Positions 46,074 through 58,048 of a stretch of 64,000 nt of DNA are shown piece after piece. The translations under genes were made by a program, and so were the position numbers. Below the pieces are notes generated by a model, which saw only the letters and a list, made by a program, of their open reading frames with translations, searched no databases and had not been told where the DNA came from. Positions within the stretch are counted from its first letter, which is position 1. Each line of letters begins with the position of its first letter. The DNA comes from Gordius sp. MW1 (lineage: Eukaryota; Nematomorpha; Gordioida; Gordea; Gordiidae): assembly GCA_964036665.1 (NCBI GenBank), contig OZ038526.1, forward strand, positions 8,618,001 to 8,682,000. The letters are read 5' to 3'.

Positions 46074-47730
46074 ATTTTAAAAATAAATTATAGAATCTAT
46101 CTTTTCTTTGAGTTTATAATATCGCTGCTTTTTCATTTTATATTAACCTAAAAGATTTAAAATGGTTGAATAGCAAAGAAGTCAAGTAACTTTATTAAAA
46201 ACATTATAACCTTAAAGGTTTCAAAAGTTTTTGGATCCTGATTACAAGTGAAAATGAATTTTTTTTCCTGTAGGTCGCCTCCTAAAAGATAAAACTCGTT
46301 TGAATGGGGAATACTATTATTAACATTTTTAAAGCAAACATATTGTTTACCATATCGGTAAAAAATTTAACAAAAAAAATATAAAAAATTTACGGGCCCA
46401 GGCTTATAATTTAATATTTCGACGGGCCTGGGCTTTAAAATTTTTAAAATGGGCGGGCCCGACTGACTTAAACAGGCTCAGTGGCTTTTTTGATGTTCGG
46501 ACCTAAACCTTCTTCAGATATTGCCTCAAAATGTTTTCGCCTGTTTTTCGAACAAAGCATTTATTTTGGCTAAATCTACATAGGTCATCATCAAGATATA
46601 GCTATTCGATATTTAGGTAATTTGTTTTGATGAATTTATTCTAAATTATTAGGGCATCTCTTTTTTAGTTTGATAAGGAGAATGCATTGAACCAAAAATT
46701 AATAACCTTAGTTTAGTATAATTTTTTTAATTGATAGACCTCTTTTATTTACCGTTTACACAACTATTATTCTCTGCTTGAATTCCAACAATTCCTCTAG
46801 TCCTGTGCATGATCAAATAATATTAATTCTATGATGAAAATATTTCCATCTTAATCTCCTGAACTTTCATTAATCTTTTATTAAATTTAATAAGTTGCAT
46901 TTATCATTAACAGAATTCAATTTAGATTGACTAAAAAATCTAGGGCAAACAAACATAAGAATACAAATAAACGTTAAAAAAATGTTAAGTAGTATGTGAA
47001 ATGTAAGGAATGAATTTAAATAAATATAAAAAATTATAAAAGCTAATATGATTGTGTGTAGTTAATTATGTTAAAAACATTTTTTATATTTAAAGTCATT
47101 TTGCTTTTAAAGGGATGTTATATCAATAAGGATTAATAATGTTCTAGTTTTTTTGTAGTCTAAGTCATAAGCCAATTTTCAATTTATATCAGTCCTAAAA
47201 TGTTTTTAATGCCAAAATAAAAAATTACCAATAAAATAAATGCATAAATGAAGATAGTTATTCAGGTAGAAAGTCAATACTAAAGTATGTTATGGATTCA
47301 TAATTACCCCTTTATCATGTCATCTTCCTTCACCACCTAATTTTACTTTAAAGGACTAATTGCAAGCCTCATTAAAACTTACTGGTACAAAATCCTTTAA
47401 TTCATATCATGAATTTTAAAATTCAGCCTCAATTATTAGAAATCATAACCATTTAAATACAAATATAAAGCATATGAATAGTCACAATTTTAAATTTGTT
47501 ATAATTTCTTTGCATGGCATAAAGTGGGGTATAGATATAAAAAGATGATTAATGGCAAAAATAAGAGTTGTTATTTTTACAAATTTTTTAACAGCAATTT
47601 GACATGAAAGAGGAACACTCCTAAAAAGACAAGAACAAAACTTTGAATAATATTTTTAACTAATTTAATAAAACTTTAAATGCTTGGAAAAACTAGTAAG
47701 ACCAAACTTGTGATGATCATACCTAATACT
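46074..47730. other. unassigned intergenic DNA between MFAP1 and TCTP
   Basis: The sequence is AT-rich. Only the GGGC patch near 46394-46490 looks repetitive. No coding sequence is recognised between these two convergent genes. Confidence 0.35.
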
Positions 47731-47731
47731 T

Positions 47732-47737
47732 TTTATT
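47732..47737 (-). promoter_or_regulatory. candidate polyadenylation signal of TCTP
   Basis: AATAAA on the minus strand lies about 110 bases after the TCTP stop codon, a sensible distance. Such hexamers are frequent in AT-rich DNA, so this is tentative. Confidence 0.35.
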
Positions 47738-47846
47738 ATAATCCAATAAATGGCATACAAGCAGTGGATATAATAAATAGTAAAGCAAAAAGGCTTAAAA
47801 ATTCATGTCTGATTCATTGTACACGTGCAGGCATAGTAATAGATCT

Positions 47847-48603
47847 TTAGAATTTTTCTTCTTCAAGGCCATCTTTCAAAAAAATAAAATAAGGCGTGGT
47901 TCCGTCTTCACGATAGTTCATAAGAATGACCATACCATCGTCATCAAAATTTTCACCTATATAAAATTGTATAAATTCAAGCGGCCGAAATAACATAATT
48001 ATAAAGTTCGGTTATTAAGAATTTAGATAATCTTGGCAAATACTTGAACACAAATAAAAATTATCAGTGTTTGATTGAATGCCATACCTACGAAAAATTG
48101 GAAATCTTTAAATTTCGGAATAATTGTTTTAGAGAAAAAATCGTTAAGTTTTGTTTTTGTTGATTCAGCGACCTCCTTCCCGCGTTGTTTCTCAACTCGT
48201 TCAATAAGTCTGAATAATTTAACAAAAAATGCAATTTATCTACTTTTTCATGTATTGTTTAAGGTAGGTTAGGTAAGCTTTTTTTTCAAAAGGAACTTCC
48301 ATTAAGTTGTGATTCATGACGACATCTATCCCTTTTTCGGAAGTATCCTCTAGAGCTTCTTGATCTTCTTCCGCTGAAGGGTTGCTTCCAATAAAGGCAT
48401 CAAATGAACCAGCATCACGAGAAATCATCTAACAAATTTTACATTTAATGAAGCATATTGATACTTTTCCATCCACTTCATAATATAAATCATCAACCAA
48501 CTTGTATTTTAAAGAATCGGAGAACAATTCTGATCCTAAAAAATATTTAGAAATGTATATTAATTAATAGTTTACCTGTAAAGCAATCTTTAAAAATTTT
48601 CAT
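47847..48603 (-). CDS. TCTP: translationally controlled tumor protein (TCTP), 5 exons
   Basis: Minus-strand exons: 48603-48576, 48535-48465, 48428-48244, 48209-48088, 47956-47847. The GT-AG introns are 40, 36, 34 and 131 nt. Phases close to 171 aa, against 172 in human. The protein starts [17 protein letters not shown]. The TCTP1 signature is present as [12 protein letters not shown], followed by [15 protein letters not shown]. The second signature lies in [18 protein letters not shown] and the protein ends with [24 protein letters not shown] is an abundant cytosolic calcium- and tubulin-binding, growth-linked protein of the MSS4-like fold. It is unrelated to its neighbours and convergent with MFAP1. 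The start follows an AG six bases upstream (aaatag-gatatc-ATG). Confidence 0.96.
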
Positions 48604-50600
48604 GATATCCTATTTGGCGGAAATCGAAAGCAGCCTGATGATAAATGATTTATAATTATTCCACCAGGAAATATAATTAATATTTTTACACAATTGCCTA
48701 AGTTTACACATATGCGGTTTGTGGTAATTTTTCTACCAAATATAATATCCATAAACTTACTGTGCACAATAATTATGATTAATTGTATCTATCGTATGAA
48801 AAATTGGTTGTGATTGTAGAAAAAAACAAAAAAAGACTGGCGCCCGTCCAGAGATTATCATAGATAATTGCACCACTCGATTAGTTTCCAGATCTTAATA
48901 ATTTTTTCTTGTTGCTAACCGGTAAAACAAATTTAGTTACTTCCTAGGCCTAGTGAAAGCAATATTTATTGTCTTAGGGTTAAATTATTACATATGACAT
49001 TTGCTAGAATTTTTCAGTTCCTCAAATCTTCTAACATTTTTCTAAACACTTTAAGGTGCCACTATCTCTAACAAGATGATCTTAAGGACAAAAGAATTTA
49101 ATAATATTAAGTGTCCATTAATAAATCTAGGAACTGGGTTAAATGTCCAGCGATAATTAGAGAAAATCTTTTTGGAGTATTAGGAGATTGCAACGATATA
49201 TCGTATAAAGAACCTTTACGATTGCCGAAATTTAGAGCAACATTCTTCAATTCGACAGCAACCATCAAGCGTGCCCATTACAATCGTTATTAATAAAACC
49301 GCTGTAAGATTCTGTTATGTAAAATATGTTTACCTTGCACTAATCGGTTGAGAGTCTACGGTAAGAAAAACTTTGGTTGGTGTTTGTATTTAAGATGGGG
49401 TATCGAAAGGTATTTGGAGTAACGTAAGCATAACTAATAATTCTAGGAATCTGATAGGAAAATATAAAATCCATTTAACTTTTAACGAACAATAAACAAA
49501 GTATCAGCTGAAACCACTATTTCAGTCTATTTACTCATGAATTACCTGTAGAAATTTGCCATTAAACATTTTGAATTTATTTTACCGTGAAAGTAAAATA
49601 ATTTGTGAAAGAAGATATTTATATGGGGTTTATATATGAAATAAATAGAAAATAATAGGCGATAAATGCTACCAGTTAGCTTCCAAGCTATTGGGGACAA
49701 TGAAATAGTAGAGGAGCATAAACCAGAAATATGGCGAGCATATTGACATAAAGGAGACGGGGAGGCAGGTGTTAGATCAAACCACTGCCGGGAAGGCTTT
49801 GGTCTCAGAACTAGGGGTGGTGGGATCATTCGCCTAGGGAGTACTTTGAGGGAAAATAAACGTAATATTATGGGTGGCATTGATTAATTAAATTCGAAGA
49901 TCAGGTATATCAGTAGGCAAAGAAAGCTGCGAAGAAGGCCTTTAATATTAAAAAATGTAAGTACACTGAGATACCTAGTAAAATGAAAGATTAAGGGAGC
50001 GACAGGTTAATATACAAAATGACAAAGATAAAAGAGAAAAAAGTCCTAATGTCGGGGTCCTTAATGTAATCACAAATAATAGAGAGGCCACTTCGTGGAG
50101 CTCATAATTAATAGATCTCCTTGTTAATAGATTGAATCCTAGTGATCGATTATGTAGGCAGCTAGGGGAAGGGAGGTTAATATATCACAACAGATGGTGG
50201 AAAGAAACAACTTAGACATGGGGCAATCGAAAACGGAAAGACCGAACATGTACACTGAGAAAAATTAACAACTGCGAACCAGCGAGACCACACTTGTCGG
50301 GATTGATTACTTATTCATGATTTTTATAGCTGCTAAGATTTTTGCTCGCGCATAGAATTAAGTTGAGTACCAATTACCCATTTGAAATTAAAAATATAGG
50401 ATCTTAAATCGGCTTATAGACACTATAAAATAAACTAAATCGGTGCTCTCTCGTAACCGTTGTGTAGCGAAAAGAGAATTTTTCTCCCCCCCCCCCCCGC
50501 TCCTGAGAAATAATTAAAAAAAATTATTTGATCAACAAATAAATTATTAAATGTATAAGAGTATTTATATTGGCATAAAAGAATTAGACTTAAAATACTT
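48604..50600. other. region upstream of TCTP; unassigned
   Basis: This contains the TCTP promoter side. The frames at 49111-49293 (+) and 49542-49880 (-) have no motif I recognise. A long C-run lies near 50486. No repeat family is recognised. Confidence 0.3.
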
Positions 50601-52394
50601 TAATTTTTTTCTATAGCTGTTTGTTACACTTTGTGGTCGGCTCCTTCGGGTAGTTTTTTCGCGTTTTCCTACAATTACACCAGCTTCGCTATAGCTCGTA
50701 TATATCTATTTTATGTTTCCATGTCTGTTTAGGCCTCCCTCTTACCTTCGACTTGCACCTTTTTAATACGGTTTACCAGGTGACCTTCCCCCCCTCTCTT
50801 CAAATGGCCATACCATGTCAATCATTTTGCAACCAACTTTCTTTGAATTGAAATTCTCTTGATTCCTTATATGGTACTTCTTGCTTATTCCTTAATCTTA
50901 ACATTCTTACTTCCATTGTGGCCCGTTGGTCTTCCTTAGCCTCAATCGCCTATGTTTCCGCTCCATAACCGTGTGTATAATAACGGTGTTAGATAATCGT
51001 CCTTTCAATTTAAGTGGTATGTGAACTCCCTAAATTTTTGCCAGCCTGCGTTTAATCTTCCTTAATTTCGCTTTCCACACCAACATCACATTGTACCTTA
51101 TAACCAAAATATTTTAATTCCTTCTTACTGATTAAACACCAGTCATCATTTCGCAGATATCCTTCTTTGTATACATTTCCCGACTACAAGCTTATGTTTT
51201 CAGTTTTCGCCATTGTTCTCAATTTGATCCATCCACACTTTTACCTGCGCTGCTAATTTCACATTTGAACCTGCGTATAGCACTATATCTTCCTTAAAGA
51301 GCATTGCCCAGTGATATACGTTTATGGTCCTTAGTTAACCAATCCATTATTTTTATGACAAGCACTGGACTTAGTACCGATCCTTAGGCACACCGACATT
51401 TAGACTGCATCTTTGATATACCACTGGATGTCCGTACTTTAGTTTTTGCATACAAATCCTTTATTAACAACATTTAAGCATCGGGTACACCATTGAAACT
51501 CAGGCTATCCCATAGCAATTGCCTTGGATGAAACACAAACATTGATCTATTATTCCTTATATAATTATAAAACGCTCGCCTGAGACCATGTATTGCATCT
51601 GAAGTTGACTTTCCAGGCAAGAATTAGCTTATATGCCAATCTTGTTTCTTAATTTATGTTGCTTGACCATAATTTGTTATGTTTTCCTCAACTTGACTAG
51701 CGTTGCACGTCTTCGATCCACCACCACGTCTCTTTATCGCTTTGTATACTTGGTTTGCCTTATCCTAGAACACACTACAGATCTTACCATGTTAGCTATG
51801 TTAATCCACATATCGTTAGCATTCCGATGATCATCTATCTGCCTTTTGATTATTTGATCGTTGTAAACATCTTTCAAGTTTGTGAGCCGTATTCATTTTC
51901 CCATTCAGTCTCTTCGGCATTAATGTTATCGCCTTGGAGATGGCATACTCCTTCACAACAAGTCTGTGTTGTCTGCAATAGTCTCACCTGATAACCTTAC
52001 AATCGCGAACATTTTATAATTCTTTTCTTGGTATATAGAGGAAATCGATCTGCGGAAACAGATTTCTACTCTTGTAAGTTATCAGGATTCTTTTTGAATA
52101 AAGTATTTGTGATGCCTAAATCAAATGTCACAGCTACTTTCAAAACCTCTTCAGTCTTCACCTTCATCGTTCTCGACCCTCACCCGTTTCTGCTATGGAA
52201 CCGTTCAAAACCTTCTCTTATTTTGCCAATGTTACAGTTCATATCCGCTCCAATTTAAATCATTTTGGCTCTAGGTATCATACAAAGCGTTACGTATAAC
52301 TCTTCTCAAAATTATCCTTGTCTTCATCTGAGCATCCTGTTTGCGGAAATAAATCGACACCACATTAAGTAAACTTATATATCATTTAAAATTG

Positions 52395-52816
52395 TAAACT
52401 GTTGTGGCTGCGCATGCGCAGGATCATTCGGAGCCAAGTCTCCTACGCGCGCCTACCATGCTCGTCTTCCCCCCTCTCCCTTCTCCTTTCTTTCTTCCCC
52501 CCTCTCCCCTCTCTCCCCCTCACTTTGTTAGACGCGTGCTAATGCCAGCTGCGCTGGCAAGTCAAGCGTAGATTAATAAGATCATTGTACTTTAATTCAC
52601 AGTTGTTGCCGATAGATGTAAACGCGGATAATATTTTTTTTCGTTCGCGTATCGAACATTCTCTCGCTCGAATATAAAATATGCATATCTTAGCGCATTC
52701 TATGATTTGGGGCATATAATAATAAATTGATTCGGTTAAAATATATTATAAAGTGATTGGTTATGATAAATAAGATTAATTAAATTATTCACACACACCT
52801 TTTTATATTTTCTTTA
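52395..52816. other. unidentified insertion inside the LINE
   Basis: Endonuclease-like sequence stops at about 52390 and resumes beyond 53121. This intervening block with gctgcgcatgcgcaggatc, pyrimidine-rich runs and ttcgttcgcgtatcgaacat does not read as LINE. It may be a separate insertion. No inverted ends or target duplication could be fixed. Confidence 0.4.
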
Positions 52817-52818
52817 TA

Positions 52819-53121
52819 CAGTCAAAACCGTTTAATTGCAAAGCCTTGTGCCTGATTTTTTTTCGCGATTAACCGATATTTTGTGATTAAACGATGGAAA
52901 TAAAAGTATATGTACATTATATTAAATATTCATTTCTTAAGCTTCGCAATAAAAGATATTTTATATAATTTCTGGTTGATTTAAGGACTCGAAAATGTTT
53001 GTGAATATCCGATATTGTATTGAGCGATTTTTTAATATTATCGTTTAAAAAAACAAAATGGCGGGTAACTTCGCGATTAAAAGATTTTCGCGATAATCCG
53101 ATTTGCGATTAAGAACGACTG
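52819..53121. mobile_element. pogo/Tigger-like MITE, 303 bp
   Basis: It starts CAGTCAAAACCG and ends CGACTG with flanking TA on both sides (52817-52818 and 53122-53123). Subterminal sequence such as cgcgattaaccgatattttg and cgcgataatccgatttgcga matches the usual pogo/Tigger pattern (CAGTnnnACC..TTA.CGA). There is no transposase. It is inserted in the endonuclease region of the LINE. Confidence 0.8.
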
Positions 53122-53544
53122 TATACAAAGTTTCAACATCATAAGTCGGCCACATTTGCTTCATCGACTCAAAGACCTTATCTTGCAGATGTGAAGCTAA
53201 TATGTTTGCCACGCCATTTTTATGCCTTTCTTAGCCATTGAACTAGAGTTTATAGCCTTCACTTATCATCCTTACATTTGCTGCTTGCCATCTTGTTTCT
53301 TGTACACATGCTCTATCAATCCGTCGCTTATTGAAGGTGTCAGCAAATTCTCGACATTTTGCAGTTATCGTCCCAACATTTAGTGAGTCCACTCTTAATC
53401 TTATCCTGAGACTAGTTTCTTTAATTACATCCGTGATGTAGTGATCCTCGTTGTATCTTCACAGCATACAAGCGCCTACCATCCACGTCGCGTACGGAGG
53501 ACGCCCTAGCGCTTATTGTTTTCATTGTAATGAACTTTCATATA

Positions 53545-53659
53545 GAGGATTTGGAAAAGGGGTGATGCTCGGCTACCCAGGCCTGACAGCCGTGTGAACG
53601 ATGTGAGAATTTTTTAATCTTTTAAGTGCCAAAAGCGGGATTGAACCCGCGATCTCCAG
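53545..53659 (-). repeat. tRNA-derived SINE, 3' part, split by a hAT element
   Basis: On the minus strand the B box GGTTCAATCCC and the body TGGCAC ... GGCTGTCAGGCCTGGGTAGC and CGAGCATCACCCCTT match the SINE at 23282-23462. The head continues at 55836-55884 on the far side of the hAT insertion. Confidence 0.85.
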
Positions 53660-55835
53660 TAGTGTTTCGATCTCGTCTCGGTCTCGAAAACAAAAAGTCT
53701 CGTCTCGGGAGCGATTATGAAAATCTCGATCTCGTCTCGTCTTGACTTTAAAAAAAAATATATACTGAATAAAAATTTCTCCTGTTTTATCAAAAATATT
53801 TAAAAATTGTTAAAAATTCCAAATGGCAAATTTTTATATTTAAAAAAAAAACTTTAATACACAAACTTTTCAAAGATTTAGCGGGACACGACATCTCATA
53901 GACAATATAAGATATGAATTAATTCATAAAGATAACATTTTCTATAAAACGTGCAGACTAAAAGACTATAAATAAATTTGAAGTATAGAAAATTAAATGT
54001 GATTGTTCTAGCAAATTATAACATTTATATCAAATTCTCTGTTTTTGTCAACTATAAATAGACTTAATAATACGTTAGCTTATAGTTGACTTAGTTGCAT
54101 AATTGAGCAAATTGAGACCCTTTATTAACCCTGGCTAAAGTTTCTTAATAGACTAAGCCTATTGTTCCCATCATCAATTATATGCCATAGTGTTTATTGC
54201 ATGTTACTATAGCGTTATAAACCATAAAGTGCGAGTGACTTTTAATGATAATATTATTGTTTACAGAATTGATAACTACACATCAAAACGTTGTAAAAAT
54301 AACAATAAAAGCAGCATTATTATAGTATTAATAAGATAAGGTTTTAAACTTTAAATTTCACGTATTTAAATTTATGACAGAAATCATTATAATCAAATTT
54401 ATATTCCAAATAATTACCTTCCAATTCTAACTAATTTTGCCATTAAATAGTTATTTAAACAGTATTGGTTAGTGTATTTATTTTATACTGCACAATTATA
54501 GAAATTATAGCAAATTTGAATGCACCTGCCAACCCAGCTAATAATGCGAAAAGTAATGCATATGACAGAACTATGTATTCACAAAATGTCTTATTAAGGT
54601 TCAAAAATTTGGAAGGGGGACTATTAGTTGAAGCTTAAAAACTTCTAGAAAATCCATGATTTAGATTTAATCTATTACGGTGTCATTAAATACTCTATTG
54701 TACCTTTAAAATCGTTAGGCGGGTGCTCAAAAATCTAGAGCCACTTATTCAAACTGATAGAATACCAATTTATAATTACCGCATTATGCAGGATGAGTAA
54801 CTTCAAAATATAAATATGCTTTAGTAATATTTATTATTCCATCAGAACTCATTCTAAGCCTAAAATTACTTAATATTTAATAATGCTATGGATACATATA
54901 TGTGATAAAGATATTATAAAATCATTAACATACCCTAAGGGTTAACCTTACTTAGGTAAATGATTGCCAAATTTTAAATTTTTTGCAAAAATATATAATA
55001 TTTACTACACTTAGGAATTATTTTAACCCTCGAGAGCTTACCTGAAAATCCCGAACGCGAGAGCATTCGTGGGGTATATTTGACCCCATTTTTTTAACTT
55101 CTTATAACTTTAAAGTATTCTTTTTCGACCTTTCAAATTTTAAACATGTGTTTGTAAAGGTCTAAAGATGGATGGTATAAATTTTGATATGAATCTAATC
55201 AACATTACAAAACTTATTAATGATTTTCTGGACCCCCATTTTTATTTTGGTTATTTTAGAGCTTCCCCTCATTTTACCTCTTGACATCATATACCTTAAA
55301 ATAAATCAAAATAAACGTGATTTTTTATAAAAAGAATGTTTAAAATGAATTAAAAACACAAATTGTAAAAGATATCATCAAACAAAAATATACGTACATT
55401 TTTTCCAACAGAAAAAAACTTACGTGAGAGCATTCGTGGGGTACACAGGACCCCTGTCGCCAAAAAGATTCTATATTTTAAAAAGTAGCGAACCAAAAGT
55501 TATAAAATTTTCCTCAAACTTAGTTCTTGGTAAAATATTAGGCTACTGAAAAGGCCAGATCAATTCGCTTATAAATGCGTTTTATATATATTCCATACAT
55601 ATTGATTTACACTTAATACCTTAAATGTAAATCATGTAAATTAAAATACACAATAATTAACTAAAATCTAACGATCAATAAAAAGTCGAGATCTCGCCAA
55701 TCTCGTCTCGTCTCGTCTTGACATCAAAATTCTCGTCTCGATCTTGACTCCATTTTTAAAATTCTCGTCTCATCTCGTCTCGGTTTTTCGAGACGAGACG
55801 AGACCGAGATTTTTCTCGGTTTTTCCGCATCACTA
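53660..55835. mobile_element. hAT element with CGAGA subterminal arrays, copy 1, 2176 bp
   Basis: The left end is TAGTGTTTCGATCTCGTCTC and the right end reads CGCATCACTA. The flanks ATCTCCAG (53652-53659) and ATCTCCAT (55836-55843) form an 8-bp duplication with one difference, the second copy being SINE sequence. Arrays of TCTCG occupy about 100 bp at each end. The body is AT-rich without a transposase. It matches the reverse of 61107-62764 except for an extra inner block at about 55031-55568. Confidence 0.9.
55031..55568. mobile_element. insertion inside hAT copy 1, possibly piggyBac-like
   Basis: Comparison with the sister copy shows that this block of about 540 bp is extra. It begins right after TTAA with CCCTCGAGAGC. 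It contains two direct copies of gagagcattcgtggggta (about 55060 and 55430), each followed within a few bases by gacccc or ggacccc. TTAA plus CCC at the border is typical of piggyBac, but the right border lacks a clear GGGTTAA, so the call is tentative. Confidence 0.45.
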
Positions 55836-55884
55836 ATCTCCATCTCAAAAGACAAAGAATATATCTACTTCGCCACCATGCCCC
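55836..55884 (-). repeat. tRNA-derived SINE, head part
   Basis: The minus strand reads GGGGCATGGTGGCGAAGTAG, with the A box TGGCGAAGTAG, up to GAGATGGAGAT. This is the missing 5' half of the SINE at 53545-53659. The hAT element landed between its anticodon-like arm and its B box. Confidence 0.85.
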
Positions 55885-56053
55885 TCAAAATACTTGAAAT
55901 GTTTATATACACATTTTCTTTTTGAATCAAACAGGAATTGTTTATTTGCCGAAAAAAACTTGATTGAGCATCATTCCACATAACTGGCCCTCCCACACCT
56001 AATAAGTAGCAATTTTATAAATTATAGGGGTATTTCTCTTCGGCAATCTGAAT
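55885..56053. other. unassigned spacer
   Basis: This is AT-rich sequence between the SINE and the next hAT fragment. No feature is seen. Confidence 0.3.
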
Positions 56054-56630
56054 TAGTGTGCGATCTCGTCTCGGTCTCGAAAGCAAAATCTCGTCTCGTA
56101 TCGGGTGCGATTATGAGAATCTCGATCTCGTCTCGATCTAGAAAAATCTCGGTCTCATTTTGCCTCGACGAGAATTCTCGACATGCCTTGACTTTAAAAA
56201 AAAATTGTATATTATATAAATTTTCCCCTGAATTTTTTTTTTAAATTATGATATATATTAAAAAAAAATTAAAAATGGCTAACGAAAATTTCTTTCAACA
56301 TGTTTAATATAGCTTGTGCTACTTTACCATATATTATCCGTTATTATAATTTATACCTATTTTGTTTATAACTTTAATAAAATTTAATAATATAAAAACA
56401 TGTCATTATTACACGTCACTAAATTGTATTATTGAGTTACTTACCGATTAAAACAAATAACAATTTCTATAGTATGGGCAAATTTTAAAAAAATCATTAT
56501 TTTTGTAAAGCTATCCTGTCTGCCATGACATGCAAAATATTACAATTAAAAAAAACTTTCAAACGACAAACTAAATTAAGAGTTTATTTATATTTAACTT
56601 AATTGCTTATTTGGACTGGCTGGGACCGTT
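56054..56630. mobile_element. hAT CGAGA-family fragment
   Basis: The left end TAGTGTGCGATCTCGTCTCG with about 130 bp of TCTCG array matches the left end of 53660-55835. Family-like AT-rich sequence follows. The other array end and its duplication are missing, so the copy is cut off near the junction with Gypsy sequence at about 56640. Confidence 0.75.
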
Positions 56631-56640
56631 AATTAGCATC

Positions 56641-57064
56641 GAAAAAATAAGTAGACAACCTCTAAAATTGAGTGGGCAACCCCGACAGTCAATGTTAAGA
56701 AAAGTAATGGTAAAGTTAGAATTTGTGGAGATTTTAGATTAACAATTAATCCGGATGCAAGAGATAGAACGGAGGAGGTAATGGTGAAAGAGAAATATTA
56801 TGACCGAAATTATAAAGACAGGGAATTTAAAATAAACGACCTAGTTCGGGTCAAGAATGAGATACGTCCTGGATGGCACAAAGGTATGGTAAAAGGCAAG
56901 GACCATATTCTTATAATATTCGAGTTGGTAATTTATTGAAAAGAAAACATAGCCATCAATTACAAGAAAGATGTTCAGTCGATCAGAGAATCAAACAAAA
57001 AAACAAATATTGGTGTTCAAACTGAAGATTGGAAAGTCAGGTACCAAATGTAAAGGGGGAGAAA
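56641..57064 (+). mobile_element. Ty3/Gypsy 3' remnant upstream of an LTR
   Basis: Plus-strand readings give an RT-like piece ([17 protein letters not shown]) followed by an integrase C-terminal region ([36 protein letters not shown]). The same C-terminal region occurs at 63260-63600, so both belong to one Gypsy family. A purine tract (aaagggggagaaa) leads into TGTAGTGATT at 57065. It is a broken fossil fragment. Confidence 0.8.
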
Positions 57065-57478
57065 TGTAGTGATTAGAGTTTATTATTATTACCTTAAATT
57101 TATATATCTCTTATGTTTACATACCTTGTGGATGTATTGTTTACTTTACACATATGGTTTAAGATATGAATAATAAAAGGAATCGGGGTCAAAGTCGCAG
57201 AAAAAAAGCAGCAGAATTGGTCAGAAGGTCAGATCAAGATTTTAGATAATCAATATATTAGAATTAAATCTCAAATGGGGAAGAATTTGATGTGCATCTA
57301 ATCCTAATTCTAACCTAAACCGCTGACCTAAAACACTAACCCTAACCCTCCTGACCAATCTTGATCTGACCAGTTCTGACCAATTCTGCTGCTTTTTTTC
57401 TGCGACTTTGACCGGTTCCCAATAAAAGGTTACGAAAGTTCCCAAGATAATAATTTAGCTAATTCCTTAGACATTATA
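57065..57478 (+). repeat. Gypsy LTR, with a MITE inside
   Basis: The LTR starts TGTAGTGATTAGAG after a purine tract. Its end is placed just before TGGCGCGG (57481), a plausible primer-binding site. A related LTR start, TGTAGTGATTAACA, follows the coding region at 63605. The 227-bp foldback at 57187-57413 is inserted within it, so the original LTR was about 190 bp. Confidence 0.65.
57187..57413. mobile_element. foldback MITE inside the LTR, 227 bp
   Basis: The ends GGTCAAAGTCGCAGAAAAAA and TTTTTTCTGCGACTTTGACC are part of inverted repeats of about 55 bp that also share GCAGCAGAATTGGTCAGA and GATCAAGAT. The target duplication is unclear. The frame at 57242-57445 (-) is its by-product. Confidence 0.75.
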
Positions 57479-58048
57479 TTTGGCGCGGTTATGACTTCTG
57501 GACGTGGTGCTATGACTCTTGACACAGCCAATATTCAAATACCATCTTATAAAGAAGAAGATGATATTGATTCTTATTTATACACATTAGATTCAATATT
57601 CGAAGCTAAAAATATTGGCAGGACGGAAAAACATTCAGAGTTAAAAAGGAGATTATTCCTTGCTTCTTTTGGACAGAACCATTTCCAAAAGGTTAGAAAT
57701 TATGTTTTTCTTAAAGATCCTAAAGAATATTATTTTGAAGAATTAATGAAAATTATTAGAAAATTATTCAACCCTAAAATAACGGTATTCCAGGCAAGAA
57801 TAGAATTTCGTAAAGCTATGAAAAAACAAGATGAGTCAATTCAGGAATATGTGACTAGATTAAAGCAAATAGCAAAATTTTGCAATTCCCAAGATAACCT
57901 GGATGAAAATTTAAGATATCAACTTATCTATGGTATTCAAAATGTAACCTTAGAAATTGAAATTAGAACCAGATGGCCAGATGCTATAGATGTAAAAGGC
58001 CAACATATAACATTTGATGAAATTTTAAGATTGTCAGAGTGGTTCCTA

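Larger units (their letters stand above)
50600..53420 (-). mobile_element. RTE-type LINE, near full span but decayed
   Basis: Minus-strand pieces appear in RTE/BovB order. The endonuclease start is LNVGTITAKCREFADTFNKR followed by RIDRACVQETRW (about 53400-53280), then NGVANILASHLQDKVFESMK (about 53220-53140). Mid-endonuclease reads IGADMNCNIGKIREGFERF with DLGITNTLFKKN (about 52240-52090). RT shows VGVPKDRY (QGS region, near 51390) and AMLFKEDIVLYAGSN (FADDIVL region, about 51315-51260) with VKVWMDQIENNGEN. The C-terminal WPFEERGG...HLVNRI-type tail is near 50830-50730. Many stops and frame shifts mark an old, dead copy. A pogo-like MITE (52819-53121) and an unrelated CG-containing stretch (about 52395-52816) interrupt the endonuclease. 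Confidence 0.8.

Noticed and set aside
49542-49880. 112-codon minus-strand frame as a host gene
   Set aside because: No recognised domain, no splice-consistent extension and no conserved pattern were seen; probably chance.
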